Under the pieces are notes generated by a model, which worked only from the letters and a program-made list of their open reading frames with translations, ran no database searches and had not been told where the DNA came from. Made by a program: the position numbers and the translations under genes. Shown piece after piece: positions 10,837 to 24,151 of a stretch of DNA of 64,000 bases. The stretch's first letter is position 1. The number at the start of each line of letters is the position of its first letter. This DNA is from Heterodera schachtii (lineage: Eukaryota; Nematoda; Chromadorea; Rhabditida; Heteroderidae). Location of the stretch: the NCBI GenBank assembly GCA_023374025.1, contig SIJG01000077.1, positions 75,242 to 139,241 of the forward strand, read 5' to 3'.

Positions 10837-13800
10837 CTAATGACCCCCAATGTGTTCGTTGCGCTCGTCGGTCGGCAAATGCACTTGGAACAGGTGCAAC
10901 TCGTGGTCATTCAGCGCAAACAGGTCCACATTGGTCTCGCCACAGTTCATCTCCATCTGATCGACGCTGTGCGCCTCGGCCAATTCGTCATGTGCACTGT
11001 ACAGTGTTGGGGAGGAGTCGAATTGGAGCTGCAGGAACAAAACGAATTAGTAATTTTGTTGTATTTTTTTATTTGAGAGAGCGAAAATTGCCCCCGGGAG
11101 TGAGTGAAAATTTAACTTCGGGATTTGAGACTGAGAATTGCCCCCGATTTCTGAGAGTCAACAAATCCCAATTTCTGAAAGTCGAGATCCGAGAATTGAC
11201 CAAGAGTCGAGACTGAGAATTGCCCCGATTTCTGAGAGCCGAGACCTGAGTGTTATAGCACAATTTCTGAAAGTCGAGATCCGAGAATTGACCCAGAGTC
11301 GAGATTGAGAATTGCGGCCAATTTGGGAGAGCCGAGACCGAGAATTGATCTCGTTGACCCCGAGAGTAACTGAGAGACGAAAATTGCAGGTCAAAGTCTA
11401 ATCGAGAATTGCTTCGATTTCTGAGAGTCAAGATGCGAGAATTAGCCCAATTTCTTTCGATGGGAGTCGAGACTGAGAATTAATCCCATTGGCCCCGAGA
11501 GTAGAGAAAATTATATGCGAGACTTAGAATTGCCTTGGGAGTCGAGACCCGAGAATTGACCCCGAGTCGAGACTGATAATTGACCCCGGCCGGGCAAAAA
11601 TTGCCGCGTGATTCGACATCGAGAATTTATCCCGAGACATTTCATTTGAACCCGAGAGTCGAGAAGTGACTCCATAAGTCATCGAGACCGAGAATTTGCC
11701 CGTTTTGTGAGAGTCGGTTGAGAAACGAAGAATAACTCTGAACTACGGAACAAGCACTTGCCCTGAAGTGCCAGTGCAGTACGCCTTGCCCGCCGGGCAT
11801 GTGCCCAAACTGAAGCACCGCGGTGTACAACGTGTTCGCGCAGAACAACCGCCGGGACAGCTCAACATCCACCGGGAATGGCATCTGACGACAATGGGCT
11901 GGGCGGTCCTTCAGCACGTACGAGCCATGGTCAGCGTCACCTTGCCGGGTGCGAATGTACTCGCAGATGCGCAACGTTTCGCCAACACGGACTGAAAAAA
12001 CGAAATGCCAAATATTTATTGGCGATTAAATCGGAAAACTCCCAAAAAATGAAAAAATATTATATTTTTTAATATATTTTATTACTCCCCTGAAAACCTT
12101 TTTTAATCCGCCCGCATTTTTTTCATCAAAGAGTGAAAAATTGGCACAAAATGCCATAAAAATGACCTAATTTGTAGGGCTGTGAATTTCATTTAAACAC
12201 ATTTTTTCCCGAATTCTCCATGCTCTAAATAGAAAGAAACATTTTTCTATATACTATTTGGTCTTTTCGTACTTTTTTATACATATTTTCATTTTTCCCA
12301 TATTTGGGATTTTTGGAGAATTTATAGAATTCATATGAAAATCCATTTATTTTTGAAATTATTTTGTTTTTTGTTTAATTTGACAAAACCAAAAAAACCA
12401 AATTTTAAAGGACCAAATCTCAAAAATTTCAATTTTCTGTCTGCTCACACCTAATTCGGCAAGCCCATCAGCAGTCTCCGTGTAGAAGTAGAAGCCTTGC
12501 GAGATGTAGCCATGCGGCAGTCGATGCTCTTCGATCGGCAAAAGTCTAAACGGTTGGCTGATCATTCATTGATCACTGATCAGAGTCATTTTTTGCAAAA
12601 AGTACCAAAAAATATCTAAAAAGGACCCTAGATGCTTAAAATAAAGCTAAAGAAGCTTAAAATAAAGCTAAAAATTTTTTTGTTACGCATATCGGGCCAT
12701 CGAAAGAGCGAAAAAATGACATTTTGCTAAAACTCCGGGCCATTTGTCAAAAAACAAAACAAAACGGACTATTTAATTTAAAAACATTTTCCAGATCAGT
12801 AGATGACCTTGGTGAATAATCCTGAATGATTGAATTCAGATAATCTAAATCAAAAATGGTGGAAAAAGATGGCAAGACGGCCACATCGGTAGCAATTGAA
12901 CGGCACTAATTAGCGGGTGCTATGTCGTTATATAAAAACCATCAAATGAAAATTTTCATTAAAAAACTGCCCATAACTTTTGTCTAAGTCAACCAAATAA
13001 ACATTTTTGGTTTGAAAGCCCTAGCAGTTCTCTATTAGCTTACCTAAATTGCAAAAGTTTGAATAAAGTTATCGCCAAAAGTATTCAAGGGACCAGGTTT
13101 TCTGACATATTCGGTCATAACTTTTTTGAGACTTAGCCAAATTTTTTGCAATTTAGGTGAACTAATAGAGGACACTTAAGGCTATCGAATGATTTCAAGA
13201 ATTTTTTATTTGGTTGATTTAGACAAAAGTTATAGGCAATTTTTTGTTGAAATTTTTCATTTGATGGTTTTTATATAACGACATAGCACCAATTAGCCGG
13301 GTCAATTTGCCCCCATTTAAATTGGCCATGGGGACATCAGCAGCTTCACGCATCCCACCTCCCTCCCCCAGAAATGAAAAATTTTTTGTAAGAAAAACTA
13401 AGAACACCCACCCACCCGTCCCACTAACACATAATTTTGCCGAAAAAAAAAAAGGAATTTTTTTGGCACAAAAAATCTGCTTGCCAACAAAATGCACTAA
13501 TTGCTTCCCCAGTTTTTCCGCTTTTGTCTCATAGGGGCAACAACAGCACGTACATGTTGCGCTTCAGGTCAAGCACTGCTTGATGTTGACGATTCTGCAC
13601 CACCAACAGCATGGCGCCGTCCGCCAGCGATTGCCACCGGGGCCAAAAGTCGAACATTGAAGCGACCGCAACAAATTGACGGCCTGCAAATTTGTTTACA
13701 AAAATTAGTGCCGGGATTGGCCATCGGGAATGGGCACCAGCAGGAGGACCGTTTGTATGAATGAGACCAAGGGTTGGACCTACGATTGGTTTCAAAACAA

Positions 13801-16800
13801 TTTTTTATAGGGGTTGGGGTTAGGGAGTATGGCAGTTGTGAAAAATTTTTGTAACGGAATTCCGACTTTTTGGGTCTCGGAATTGTTTCGTCAGTTCTCC
13901 CGAGACTTCTATATCCAAGATATTTTTTGCTCCGATAAATCAGGGATAAGTTCTAAGTCAATGATCAGTCTGTTCAAAAATTGGATATAAGAATTTTTAA
14001 TTTTCACAATTTTCATTATTCGAGATTTATTTCTACGAGACCCAGTCCCGAGTTCGTTTGGCACTGTGATCAGGGGCGCTCCCGATTTGGTTCACCCATC
14101 TGATCAGAATTTATCGGGCAATTTAGGTCCCAATTTTGTTTGGCACTCTTATCAGGTTGATCTCTCAAATTGGTTTGGCGCTCTGATCAGAGGCAGTGCC
14201 GATTTGGCTGATCAGAATTGATCAGGCATTCCGATTAGGGTTGGCACTTTGGCCCTAAACCTGACGAGTTTCGGCATTTAAATTAATCAAACACCTTCAT
14301 CACGTAAGAAGCATTTTGTTTGGTGCTGATCACTTGTGCTTGGCGTCGAACAGCAGACCAACTCAAAATGGACAGAAAATTTTGGCAAAAATTGAAATTT
14401 TTAAATGGCACTAATCACTTTTTTCGAGAATCGCATACAGTCATCAAATTTATCTGGCCAATTGTTGGTGGCATTGAATGCAATATGCCTTAATGTGAGA
14501 AATGCAAATTTAAAAAAATACAAATTTTAGAAAAAATAAGAAATTTTATTTTTATTAAAAAGTTCTTAATTGCCTTGGTGGAATTTAATTTGGACAAAAA
14601 AAAAAGACATAGAAAATCAAAATAATCTTTGAATGCTGTTCATTAGCCTGTAAATTTAAAAAAAAATGTTAATTGTATAGGTTTTTAAAAACCAAAAATG
14701 TAACAAATAAACGAAAAGGTTGCCAATTAATTAATTAGGTTCCTAAAAAATGAAATTTTTGTCGAAAAGAAACACCCAAAAAATGAAAGAAATTCATGAT
14801 TTGCCTAAATTTTTGGACTTTTAACCATAATTTGTTTGAAAATTGACAATTTTTTTTTATTGAATTTTGCACTTTAATAGATAAACTTAGAACCTTTCCA
14901 TACATGAAAAAGGGGGGGGGGGGGTCGACCCCCCCCCCCCCCCTTCGCCCGCAAAGTGCCCCAAAATGGGGGACCCCTTCGCATCGAGGGGGGGCCGGTG
15001 TAAAAGAGGTGGGGGGGGGGGGGTCGCCGGCGAAGGGGAAAAGAGGAAAATTTTTGAAAAATTTGGCTATTTTCTTAACAAAATTCATTAAAATTCTGAA
15101 ATTTTTCTCGGCGGCGCCTACCGGCACCGCCGGCCCCCCCAAAATCCTATTTTTTTCTTAAAAAATTAGCCTAAAATCTCAAAATTTGGTCATTTTTTTA
15201 GACAAAATCAGCTAATAAATAGCATTAAAATTACAAAAAAATTTCCGGCGGCGCCTATCGGCGCCGCCGAACCCCCCCCCCCCCCATCCCCAAAAAGTTT
15301 TTTTTCAAAACTGCGCCGCAAAAAAAAACGTTTTTTTATAAACAAAAAAAGTCGTCCACTTGCTAAAAAAATCACAAAATTCGGCAGTTTTTGGTGAAAA
15401 TCTGTTAACAAATTGCACTCAAATTTTCAAAATTTTTCCCCGGCGGCGCCTACCGGCACCGCCGTCCCCCCTTTTCGCGAAATTTTCTTGAAAAAAGCCC
15501 GTCGCAAAAAAGTGCTTTGGAAAAGCAAAAAAAAAAAAAAAAAGGTCACCGATTTACATGGCCGGGACCCCTTCGCAAAATTGGCCGCTGACCCCCCCCC
15601 TCGACCCCCCCCCCCCCCCCTCCAGACCCCTTCGCAAAAATTTCGGTTGACCCCCCCCCCCTTTCATGTATGAACCTTTCAAAAATGATATCATGAATTT
15701 AAATATGTTTAGAGCACAATTACGGTTTACCTCAGTTCGGCCCCAGCATGTTTTTCCACTATAACTTTGTATAAATTTTTTCTTTGCCAACCAAATCCAA
15801 CAATATTGTTATCACTCGAAAGCTTAATAATGTTTAAAAGCTTTTTCTAAGCTATTGCTTCGTGATTAGACAATTACCAAAAAAAATTATACATGAAAAT
15901 TGCGAAAAGTCGAAAATTTTGTAAGTTTTTTTCTTAATAAAACCTTTGTCGAGGCTTGAAAATCTTTTCGCTTTTTGTAAGGCTAATAGAGCATGTGAAG
16001 AGCTTTCGAATGATAACCAACAATGTTGGATTTGGATGCCAAATAAAAAGCTATCGTGAAAAAACATACTGGGGCCGCCGAACTGAGCGAGTCCGCAAAA
16101 TTAGAAACGCCTAATTTCAGAATTTTACGAAACGCCAACAAAAAATGGGGCAATAAAAAAATAATAATTAAAATGTGCCCACTTTTGCTTGTGCCATCAT
16201 TTTCCTTGGCACACTTACGGTGCAAATCCGGCCAAATGATCGTCCAACCGTACATATTCCGCCTGCAGTAATTTGGTGTCCATGTCAAACTCGGAAAGAA
16301 TCACAGCCCGTTCCGCCTTGTCAAAACTGATCCGATCGCTGCAAAAAAGGAACAAAAAATAGAATTTAATAATAATTTTTAAATTATATTTGTATTTTGG
16401 ATAATTATTTTATTATTTTAATTTAAATAAATACATATACATATGTATCTTTTCTTTGTTTAACTTTTGCTTTTCTTTTTTCAAATTTTTTTTTATTAAA
16501 AATTAATTAAGAAATAAATATTTTATTGAAAAAATATATATTTATTTACATTTAAATTACTATCTTTGCGTTTTATAATTTAAATATTTGAAAACATTAA
16601 AATAGAATTCTTGCTCTGAAAGTATGTTTAGGTTATTTTAGCTGATTCTTAAATTAAAATTATTATTTTCGAAATATTATTATAATCAAATGAAAAAGAT
16701 TCATTTCAAAACATTAACTTTTTACTTTTATATTGCTTCATAATTTTTCTTTTCTTTCTTTTATATTTAATTGAATAAAATTATTTTATTTTTAATAATT

Positions 16801-18589
16801 TATTCCAAATTAAATTTTAAAAAAATAAATTAATTAATTGTTTTCCCGCATTTTAAATTTACTCATTAATTAATTGATCCCACCGTTTCCCATTCACTTT
16901 GCCCATGCCTTTGTGCGTCCAGCGCAACGTTTTGTGCGTGCCGTCCAACGGTTCTCGACCCCGGCGCATCGCGTCGTCCGATTTGTTGGCCCAATGGACA
17001 AAAAAGCAGAAAATGATCAGTCCGATCAGCACACCGGCACCGATCAGAATGTTGCGCAGCGTCAAATGGCGTCCATATTTGCGCCAACCTGCGAAAGAAA
17101 AAGAAAACTGGAGTTCAATTTTTTTTTTTGAAAAATTGAGAGAATTTCTTTTCAATTTAGTTGAAAAACCAAAAATTTTCCAAGGCTTAAAGATTTCTAT
17201 TTTTTTTTTTGTTATAAAATTTGATAACATTCACTTTCACATTTCTAATTTTGTGCAGGCCTAAATTTAATGTGGATAACAAATCAGAATTTTTCTTAAA
17301 ATTCTGTGTTAAATAATCAAACAAAAATTTTGATTTTTTCGCTGTGCCTTTCCAGTATTATTACCGGGGTTACTTTCATTTATAAAAAAAAAAAACTAAA
17401 AATTTCACCCTAATGAGTAGGGTTATAAGTTGTATCCATTAAAAAATGCCAAATATGCGCATAAAATATGCACTAAAGATCCCCCAATTATGCCATAAAA
17501 ACCCGAAAAATGCCCAAATATGCATTAAAATATGCCTTAAAAACTAGTAAAAATGACTTTGAATCCTCAAAAAATGCCAAAAATTATGTAAAAAATTCAG
17601 AATTGACTTTAAAAAAAACCAAAACAATGACTAAGGAGCGTTTTTAGACAATTGCAAAAATTTTTTTTCTTATATCAACAATTTTTTTTTCAAAAGTTCT
17701 TATAAAACATTCAAAATTTTTCGATTTTCAAGGGTATATTTTTTGAATTCCCCAAAAAGTCGATCATGCTTAACCCCGTGGCTATGGGGGGGAGGGGGGG
17801 GGGGGTAATAAAAAGGAGGCTTTTCTTTCGTCCAAACCGAAATTCTCATTAAGCATCAATAACTCCAATTTACCTGGTGCCTGTATCACTCTGTTCCGGT
17901 TGGCCCGACTCTGTGCCGCTGTGCCACTCTCGCCATTTTGTGCCGTCGAAGGGATCAGCGAAGCTGACTGTCCTCCAAACGGGCTTAAAATAATTTTTTC
18001 ATCCATTTATCCGTCAATTTTCGGCATTTTCCAATTAATGGTAATACAAATATTAAAAATGACTCTGTCACACATTTTTAAAAATTTTACTTGAATTTTT
18101 CATTTTGGAAAAACCCCAAATCCAGGCCGGGATCTCAGGCAAAAAAATGGCGCTCGGAATTCCCGGCAAAACCGGGATTTGAATCCCGCTACAGTCCTTT
18201 CTTGGCCTGATCCTGAATGCCGGTCCCAATTTTTCTAAATGCCAGGCTATAGTGCCAACGGAGAGCCAACCGTACAATTTTTGTCTCTTTAGTGTTTAGT
18301 AGAGCTGCTCGAGACTCAAGATTCAATGTTTTCCGAGAGAACTCGAGACTTTTTATCTTAGAAGCCCTAAAAATTACGTGTACGGTGGCGGGTGCTCAGT
18401 TGGCGGCGGTGGAATTTTCGGCGGGTCGGGCGGTCGTCGCGGTGCTGAGCTGGCTGGCGCGCTATTGGCCTCTGTTTGGCCCTCGCCAGGCTGTGCCGTT
18501 GATGACGACGATGATGCTGAGGATGATGAAGCGGATGACTGTTTTGGATTGGTCACAGCCGTCTGCTGCTGTTGTTTCTCATTAGCCAT
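10837..18589 (-). CDS. unrecognised single-pass membrane protein, multi-exon
   Basis: Exons with preserved phase: 18589-18378, 17983-17874, 17088-16863, 16338-16219, then 13683-13554, 12545-12451, 11991-11762 and 11028-10837 (stop). The first four join in frame, as do the last four. The junction 16219 to 13683 does not keep phase, so an exon in that 2.5-kb gap is missed. The N-terminus (MANEKQQQQ) is Gln/Ser/Pro-rich with HPPPYTP, a PPxY-type motif. A hydrophobic helix (NILIGAGVLIGLIIFCFFV) lies near residue 125 with a basic segment before it, which suggests a cytoplasmic N-terminus and an outside C-terminal domain. That domain has motifs FDFWPRWQSLADGA, YFYTE, CEYIRTRQGD and HWHF. I do not recognise the family. 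The last intron (11761-11029) begins GC, with AGG|GCAAGT context, and phase requires it. Confidence 0.72.
11080..11720. repeat. GAGAATTG/CTCGA degenerate repeat filling an intron
   Basis: About 30 imperfect units of the type GAGTCGAGACCGAGAATTGA occupy almost all of the GC-AG intron 11029-11761 of the minus-strand membrane-protein gene. Units vary as if words were shuffled (TGCCCC, TGACCC, TTTCTGAGAG). The sequence belongs to the same vocabulary as 1-440. Confidence 0.75.
12916..13290. mobile_element. foldback element in intron (GGTGCTATGTCG family)
   Basis: A 375-base element. The ends GGTGCTATGTCGTTATATAA and its exact complement extend as a nearly perfect arm. Flanks AATTAGCG (12908-12915) and AATTAGCC (13291-13298) match in seven of eight bases, consistent with an 8-bp target duplication. 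It lies inside the intron 12546-13553 of the membrane-protein gene. Confidence 0.85.
14893..15675. mobile_element. G-run/C-run foldback with CGGCGGCGCC motifs, in intron
   Basis: The ends CATACATGAAAAAGGGGG and CCCCCTTTCATGTATG are inverted. Long homopolymers of G or C alternate with GACCCCTTCGCA words. Three copies of a motif GGCGGCGCCTACCGGCACCG, itself a dyad, sit at about 15110, 15245 and 15443. The same motif occurs once in the element at 44295-44971. Both strands carry Pro- or Gly-rich open frames that are composition artefacts. Confidence 0.65.
15723..16095. mobile_element. hAT-like foldback in intron, near-perfect target duplication
   Basis: A 373-base inverted repeat with ends CGGTTTACCTCAGTTCGG and, complemented, CGGACTCGCTCAGTTCGG. 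Flanks CACAATTA (15715-15722) and CAAAATTA (16096-16103) differ at one base. It is the same family as 6166-6549. It ends 123 bases from the exon at 16219-16338, in the intron where one exon of the host gene could not be found. Confidence 0.85.
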
Positions 18590-19139
18590 TTTATTAGCGG
18601 TTAATTAGGGTAATTAACTTTTTTTTTCTTCTTCCTTAGAGTATGACTCATTTAGATCACATTGATAGATAGCGAAATTTAAAAGATAAAGAAAAAAGAA
18701 TGTAAAATTATTTCCAATAATTTGGCCAAAAATTTAAAAATTGACAAAATTAATTTAATTTATTTATGCGAAATTTAATTAAATTTAATTAGTTAATTAA
18801 CAGTTTAATGATAATTAATTCGTCTAATAAATAAACAATTTAATGTCAATTTGTTCTCCAAATTAGGAAGATGAAAGAAACTAAGTATGAAAGATAAGAA
18901 ACATTTTCCTATTCACTCATATCAATCGCCCCATAAACAATTTTTTTTTTTGCCAAAAAATATTTTTTCCTTTTTTTTTTCACCGCCAAAAAAAATATTT
19001 TTCTTACATTTTTTAAAGGAATTTATGTAATTTTGTTTTACACAACTGCGAGTTCATTTCTCCATTCAAAAACAAGTTTAAAAATTAAGAAAAAAATAAA
19101 ATAAAAAAATTCCTTTTGGGCGGCGCAACAAAATGAAAA
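18590..19139. other. AT-rich upstream region of the minus-strand gene
   Basis: A, T and homopolymer-rich DNA directly 5' of the ATG at 18589. It would hold the promoter and any trans-splice acceptor of that gene. An AG-ending T-rich stretch on the minus strand was not distinctive enough to name. Confidence 0.4.
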
Positions 19140-19960
19140 AGTGCCAAAATGAATTTTAAAAAATGCCAAAATCGGATGGCACACGAATTTGTATGGTCAG
19201 CAGATAAAATGGAAGGATAAACATATGAGATAAAAATGGAAAAGGGATGTGTAATGTGTGATGATGAAATTGAAAAAAAATAAATTTGTGACTAATTGAA
19301 AAATGGGAGGAGGACAAATCGATTATTGTAACGGGAAATTGGGGGAATTGGGGGGAGGCGGGGGGGGGGGGGGGTAATCGTTCTCGTAAAGCAGCTGGCT
19401 GATCGATGAATGAACGGCGGACGGACGACGGGCGGGAGAGAGGGGGTCGAGAGTGACAGATAAAGGACAAGGACGAACAGTACTCGAGAATGGGGGAGGG
19501 GGAAGTGAAGTATGATGAGAGGGGAAGCAAATTGGTATGCCAAAAGGGCACAAGATGTGGATGAAAATGCCAAAAAATGCATTAGGATGGATGAAAGTGC
19601 CAAAAGATGTTGGAATAAATGCCAAAAGATTAATAGGGAGGCCAATAGATATGCCAAAAAGATGAAGTATAATGGATGAAAAGGCCAAAAGATAATGGAA
19701 AAATACCAAAATGGAAGAAAAAGCAATGCAATAGAAATGCCAAAAGACGATGGAAGAAATGCCAAAAATGGAAGAAAGGGCAATGGGTATGCCAAAAGAT
19801 GAAGTGTAGTGGATGAAAATGCCAAAAGATGTTGGAAGAAATGCCAAAAATGGAAGAAAGGGCAATGGATATATCCAAAAGATGAATAAGGAAGCTAATG
19901 CCAAAAGACGATGGAAATGGGAGGAAAGAGTTAAGAGAAGAGAAAAAGTGGAAGATGGTC
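19140..19960. repeat. degenerate tandem repeat, ATGCCAAAAGATG units
   Basis: Units of roughly 50-100 bases combining GGATGAAAATGCCAAAAGAT, TGGAAGAAATGCCAAAAATG and GGGCAATGGATATGCC recur from about 19540 to 19920, preceded by purine-rich DNA with a poly-G run near 19370. Long minus-strand open frames in several phases come from this repeat and are rich in Phe, Leu, Pro and Ser. Confidence 0.75.
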
Positions 19961-22693
19961 GAAGTAAGATATTTGAGATCTCGGTCTCGGGTCACTACTC
20001 GAGAAAATGTAGGCTTTTGGGACCTGAAATACGGATAATGACAAAAAATGGACAAAAATTTCATTAAAAAAAAGGTCTAATTTTCTAAAAAATTTAAACC
20101 ATTACATATTTTTGAAGCTAAAATCAAACAATCATTGGAAGAAATTCGATATTTGATGTATCGAACTGTTAATTTTGAGAAAAGTTCCCATTGAGAAAAA
20201 ATAATTTTCAAGTAAAATTTATTTAAAAAATAATTTTAAACATGAAAAAAGTTTTGAGAATTTTCGAATTTTTGTTTTATCAAAATTATTCGGTCTTAGG
20301 AGTGTTTTTCTTGAAACTTTGTTCTTTAGGGGTGTAATTTTCGAATTTTCTTGGGAAAATACCGAACATTAAACAAAAATGCGAATTATGGAAAATATGG
20401 AAATATCAAACGAAGCTAAAAAAAATACAATTTTTTTAGGCCAAAAATCATGGAAATCTCCCTATAGATCCGATCCGATCCCTAATCATAAAAGTACAAA
20501 AATCCAGCAATTTAATATAACGACAAATTATTCAAAAAACAGAGAGTTCATAAAATTTAAATTGGAGGAGATAAAGCACACGCACAAAGCATCAAAATGA
20601 GCTAATTCATCTGCCGCGGGCAAAACAATGGAAGTGCGCGAAATTTTGGATGAAACAAACAAACAAAAGTTCAAATTGATCGATTCAATTTTTGGCCTTT
20701 CATAAATCGGCGGCAAAGCGATCGGACAGCCGGCGAAATGATCGATCGGACAGCCGGCGAAATGATCGATCGGACAGCCGACGACGCCGCGGGCGGAGAA
20801 AATTGGCGAAGGTCGCCGCGCGACAATTACAACACACACAGATTTTGTGGAGCTGAGAGAATGAAAATGGTGCGCATGAATGACGACAAAAGAGCAAAAT
20901 ATTAATTAAAAATTGAATTTAAAAATGGGAAAATTATGACAGTCGATAAATAAATAAATATTAATTATTGTAAAAAAAGAAATAATTAAAATTAAATTGA
21001 AAAATGGAAATAAAACAGTCGATAAATAAATATTAATAAAAATAAAAATAACAATAAAAAAATAAATGTTTAGCAAAATTAAAATTTTATAAAAATTGGA
21101 ATAAAAAAAGTCGAAAAATAAATTTATTGTAAAAAAAAAAGAAGAAAAATTTAGCAAAACATTAAAATATTAATTAAAAATAAAATGGGAATAAAATGAC
21201 AGACGATAAATAAAAAAAAATTTAAAAAAAAATTAATTAATTAATTAATTAAAAAATTTAATAAACAAATAAATATAAAAAATAAAATTAAAATAAATAA
21301 ATTATTAAACAAATAAATATAAATGAATAAATTAAATAAAATAAATAAATAGAGTTTTCGTGATTTTAGTCTTTTGAACTTTTTCAATATTTTTTAAATT
21401 TACATTTTTCTATTTTAAGCACCTAAAAATCCGATCCCCGCAAAATTATGTAAGTTCAATCAAGTGAGCCCGGATGTTTGCCAACTTAAGCTGATCAGTC
21501 GCGCCAACAATTAATTAATTAATTAATTAGAAAAGAAATGTTTGCTCAAAATCCATAAATAATGTTTTATTGTTGGATTTAACCTTTTCGTAGTATATTT
21601 TTGGATTATTTAATTCTTTTTTTCATGCTTAATCTTCTTTTGTTGATAAATTTGGGTGTTTTCGGAGCTTAAAAGTTTCTTGGAAAAAACCCAGGACTTT
21701 TCAAATATCATTATTTGTAAGAATTTTATTTAATTTTTAACTACTCGACCAAATGTTTGAAATTTTATTGGCTTTTGGCATGTAGGACACAAAATTTTGA
21801 CAAAATCAAATTTCCCTAAATTGAAAGGGGATATCCTCCCTCCCGTTCAAAAAAATATTTTGGAAAAGGGAAATTTAGTGAAACCGAAGGGCAAAAAAAA
21901 ATTTTATCGCGTCGTTTCGGAGAAATATTTATGAAAATCTTTTCTTTTAAATCAAATCTTAGACTTTAAGGGTTTTTAAAAGAAGATATGTTTGCCCTGA
22001 AGATTTTCTACAATTTTTGGCATTTTTCGGGTTTTTCGTCCGCACATTTTGGCACTTTCTTTTCCATACAAACAACAATTGCACTTTTAAAAGAAACAGC
22101 AGTAGAATCAATTTTAAATTTGAAAACCTTCATTTTTTGCACTTTTTGGCATTTTTTGGTGAAATTTGATTCATTTTTTGTGCGTGCCCTCCGGCGGGGG
22201 ACCGACCGCGGCACCTTTTGTGTGCCATGGTGAGAAAAAATAGGACGTATGGCCCGCCACCGCCGCCGGCGCCGCCAAAATTGGATTTGAATTTGCTTTT
22301 TGGCGCCTATTTGTGGCGATGTGTCGTCAATATTTGCCATCATTTTCACCATGCACCATCATTCTCACCACAATCAACAGTGAAATATTGATGAATCTTG
22401 TGGGAATTTTCTCACTTTTCCATTGTCTGTACTACTGAAGGCGCGGGCGGCATTATGAATTTATATTTTTTAAATTTTGATTACTGTAGCGACACTATGC
22501 CAAGAAAAAAAAAAATTCGGCATTTTTAGTGTAAAAATATTCTATTGCCTGGTGGATTAACAACTTGAAAGTTTTTTTTTTACTATTGATGAAAATAAAT
22601 TTTTTTTAATTTACCATTTTCATTAAAAAAAAAACAAATTCATTTTCGAGGGGTCCACCTTACTGTAGTTTTATTGAATTGATAAGTTTTTCG
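19961..22693. other. AT-rich intergenic DNA with short tandem repeats
   Basis: No gene is supported. At 20711-20785 a 24-28-base unit (GATCGGACAGCCGGCGAAAT) is repeated three times. 20900-21350 is nearly pure A/T with repeated AATAAATAAATATTAA. 22190-22290 has a short GC-rich patch without splice-bounded coding. Confidence 0.5.
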
Positions 22694-22701
22694 TTCTCAA
22701 C

Positions 22702-22862
22702 CAGGGCTGGCCGTGATTGAATTTCCAATCACGGAAATCCGTGAGCCGTGATCACGGTGCTTCAAAAAAAATCCGTGACCCGTGAACCGTGATCACGGCA
22801 CCCCAAAAACCCCGTGATTTCCGTGATCCGTGAGCCGTGATCCGTGATCACGGCCAGCCCTG
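22702..22862. mobile_element. miniature hAT-like element, CAGGGCTGG ends, perfect 8-bp duplication
   Basis: A 161-base element starting CAGGGCTGGCCGTGAT and ending ATCACGGCCAGCCCTG, flanked by exact TTCTCAAC repeats (22694-22701 and 22863-22870). The interior is almost entirely the word CCGTGATC and its complement, so the whole element can fold into one hairpin. It is too small to code for anything. Confidence 0.9.
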
Positions 22863-22870
22863 TTCTCAAC

Positions 22871-24151
22871 CCACAAAATTTCTACCACGATATAATAAAA
22901 AGAAATTTTTTAAATTTACCGCTTTTCTTTTTAAAAAATTTCTTCCAGGGGTTTCATTACTGTATTTGTAATTATACCGTAAAAATTTCCAGCCACCTGA
23001 AATTGGGGGTTTCAAAGCCTCCGTGGAATTAGGAACCCAAATCCGAGAATCTCGTTCATTCGAGATTGGCTAATATCCCTGGTATTTACCAATTTCGAAA
23101 TTTTTTAATTTTCAAAATTTAAATCCATGCCGAATGTAAACAAACAAAAAGTGCCGACGACAGCGTCCGGCACTGCACAACTGCAACAAACAACAACACT
23201 TCCGTTTCCGATCCCTGCCCAATTCATTGGCATTTTTTGTGTGTTTGTGTGTGACGTCTGACGTCGTCGCCTCCCAAACCGCCCACTCCGACGAAAGATG
23301 CCATTTTTAGAGCCATTTTCAATTAAATTAATTTGAATTACTAAACCGTCGCTCCCCCTTCCCCATGCCCGAAAATGTGGCATTTGCCCTCCCCGCCCCC
23401 CCCCCCCCCCAATAACACAAATTAATGCGCCGGCGGTGCTTCTGCCCTTTTGATGAAGTGCCGCCGCCGCTTCCGCCGACCAAAATAAATGACAGCCGCT
23501 TCTTCTTCTTCTGCCAGCCGGCCGTTCCCCCACCAGCAGATCCCTCCTTCCCGCGCCGTAGTGGGCACGGAGGAATGAAGTGTTTGTTGGGGGGGGGGGG
23601 CTTAATGAATGACTTTTTCACTTCCGGGAACGGCACGGCACAACACACACACATTTTTCATTTTGCCGCCCCCGGCCCCCTACTATTATTTTGGGTCCGT
23701 GTGCCATCCCTCCATTTTTTTGCTCAAGGCAATGTGCCGGGACAGGGGGGGGGGTGCTTCTTATGAACTTTCCGCTCCCACATTATTCATTCATTCATTT
23801 GTTTCTTTATGACTGTCACTCGCCCTGGCCCCGGCACGGGTGCCGGGCCACAATAAGCCATTCGTTGTGCCGCACAATTAATCCGCCGCCCCATTTTGGG
23901 GGGTGCTTATGCCCTCCGGCGATGACGCGGGCGGACGGACTTTTAATATTTTTTTTGTGACGGTCGAAATCCCCGAGATTAGCCATTTTTTCTACTCCCG
24001 GCACAAAGTCACATTTCGTGCTCGAGCCATCTTTTGAATTGAAAACAAAAGGCCAAATGCTCAATTGGCACCCATTGTTTCAAATCCGTAGGTAGTGGCG
24101 CCATTGGCATAATGTTGCATTCAAATTTCATTATTGTGCCCCCAAAATGGC
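22871..24151. other. intergenic DNA, no gene supported
   Basis: Contains poly-G and poly-C runs near 23396-23410 and 23590 and Pro/Gly-rich open frames on both strands, none with convincing splice sites or a recognisable product. Confidence 0.45.

Noticed and set aside
14735..15790. Gly/Pro-rich frames on both strands
   Set aside because: They arise from G and C homopolymer runs in the intronic foldback. Homopolymer lengths are also the least reliable part of any assembly.
19156..20064. minus-strand open frames of 131-193 codons in three phases, Phe/Leu/Pro/Ser-rich
   Set aside because: All three phases read through the same degenerate tandem repeat with equal ease, which a real gene would not do.
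20711..20785. CRISPR-like short direct repeats
   Set aside because: Three adjacent near-identical units without unique spacers, in a eukaryotic genome; a simple tandem repeat.
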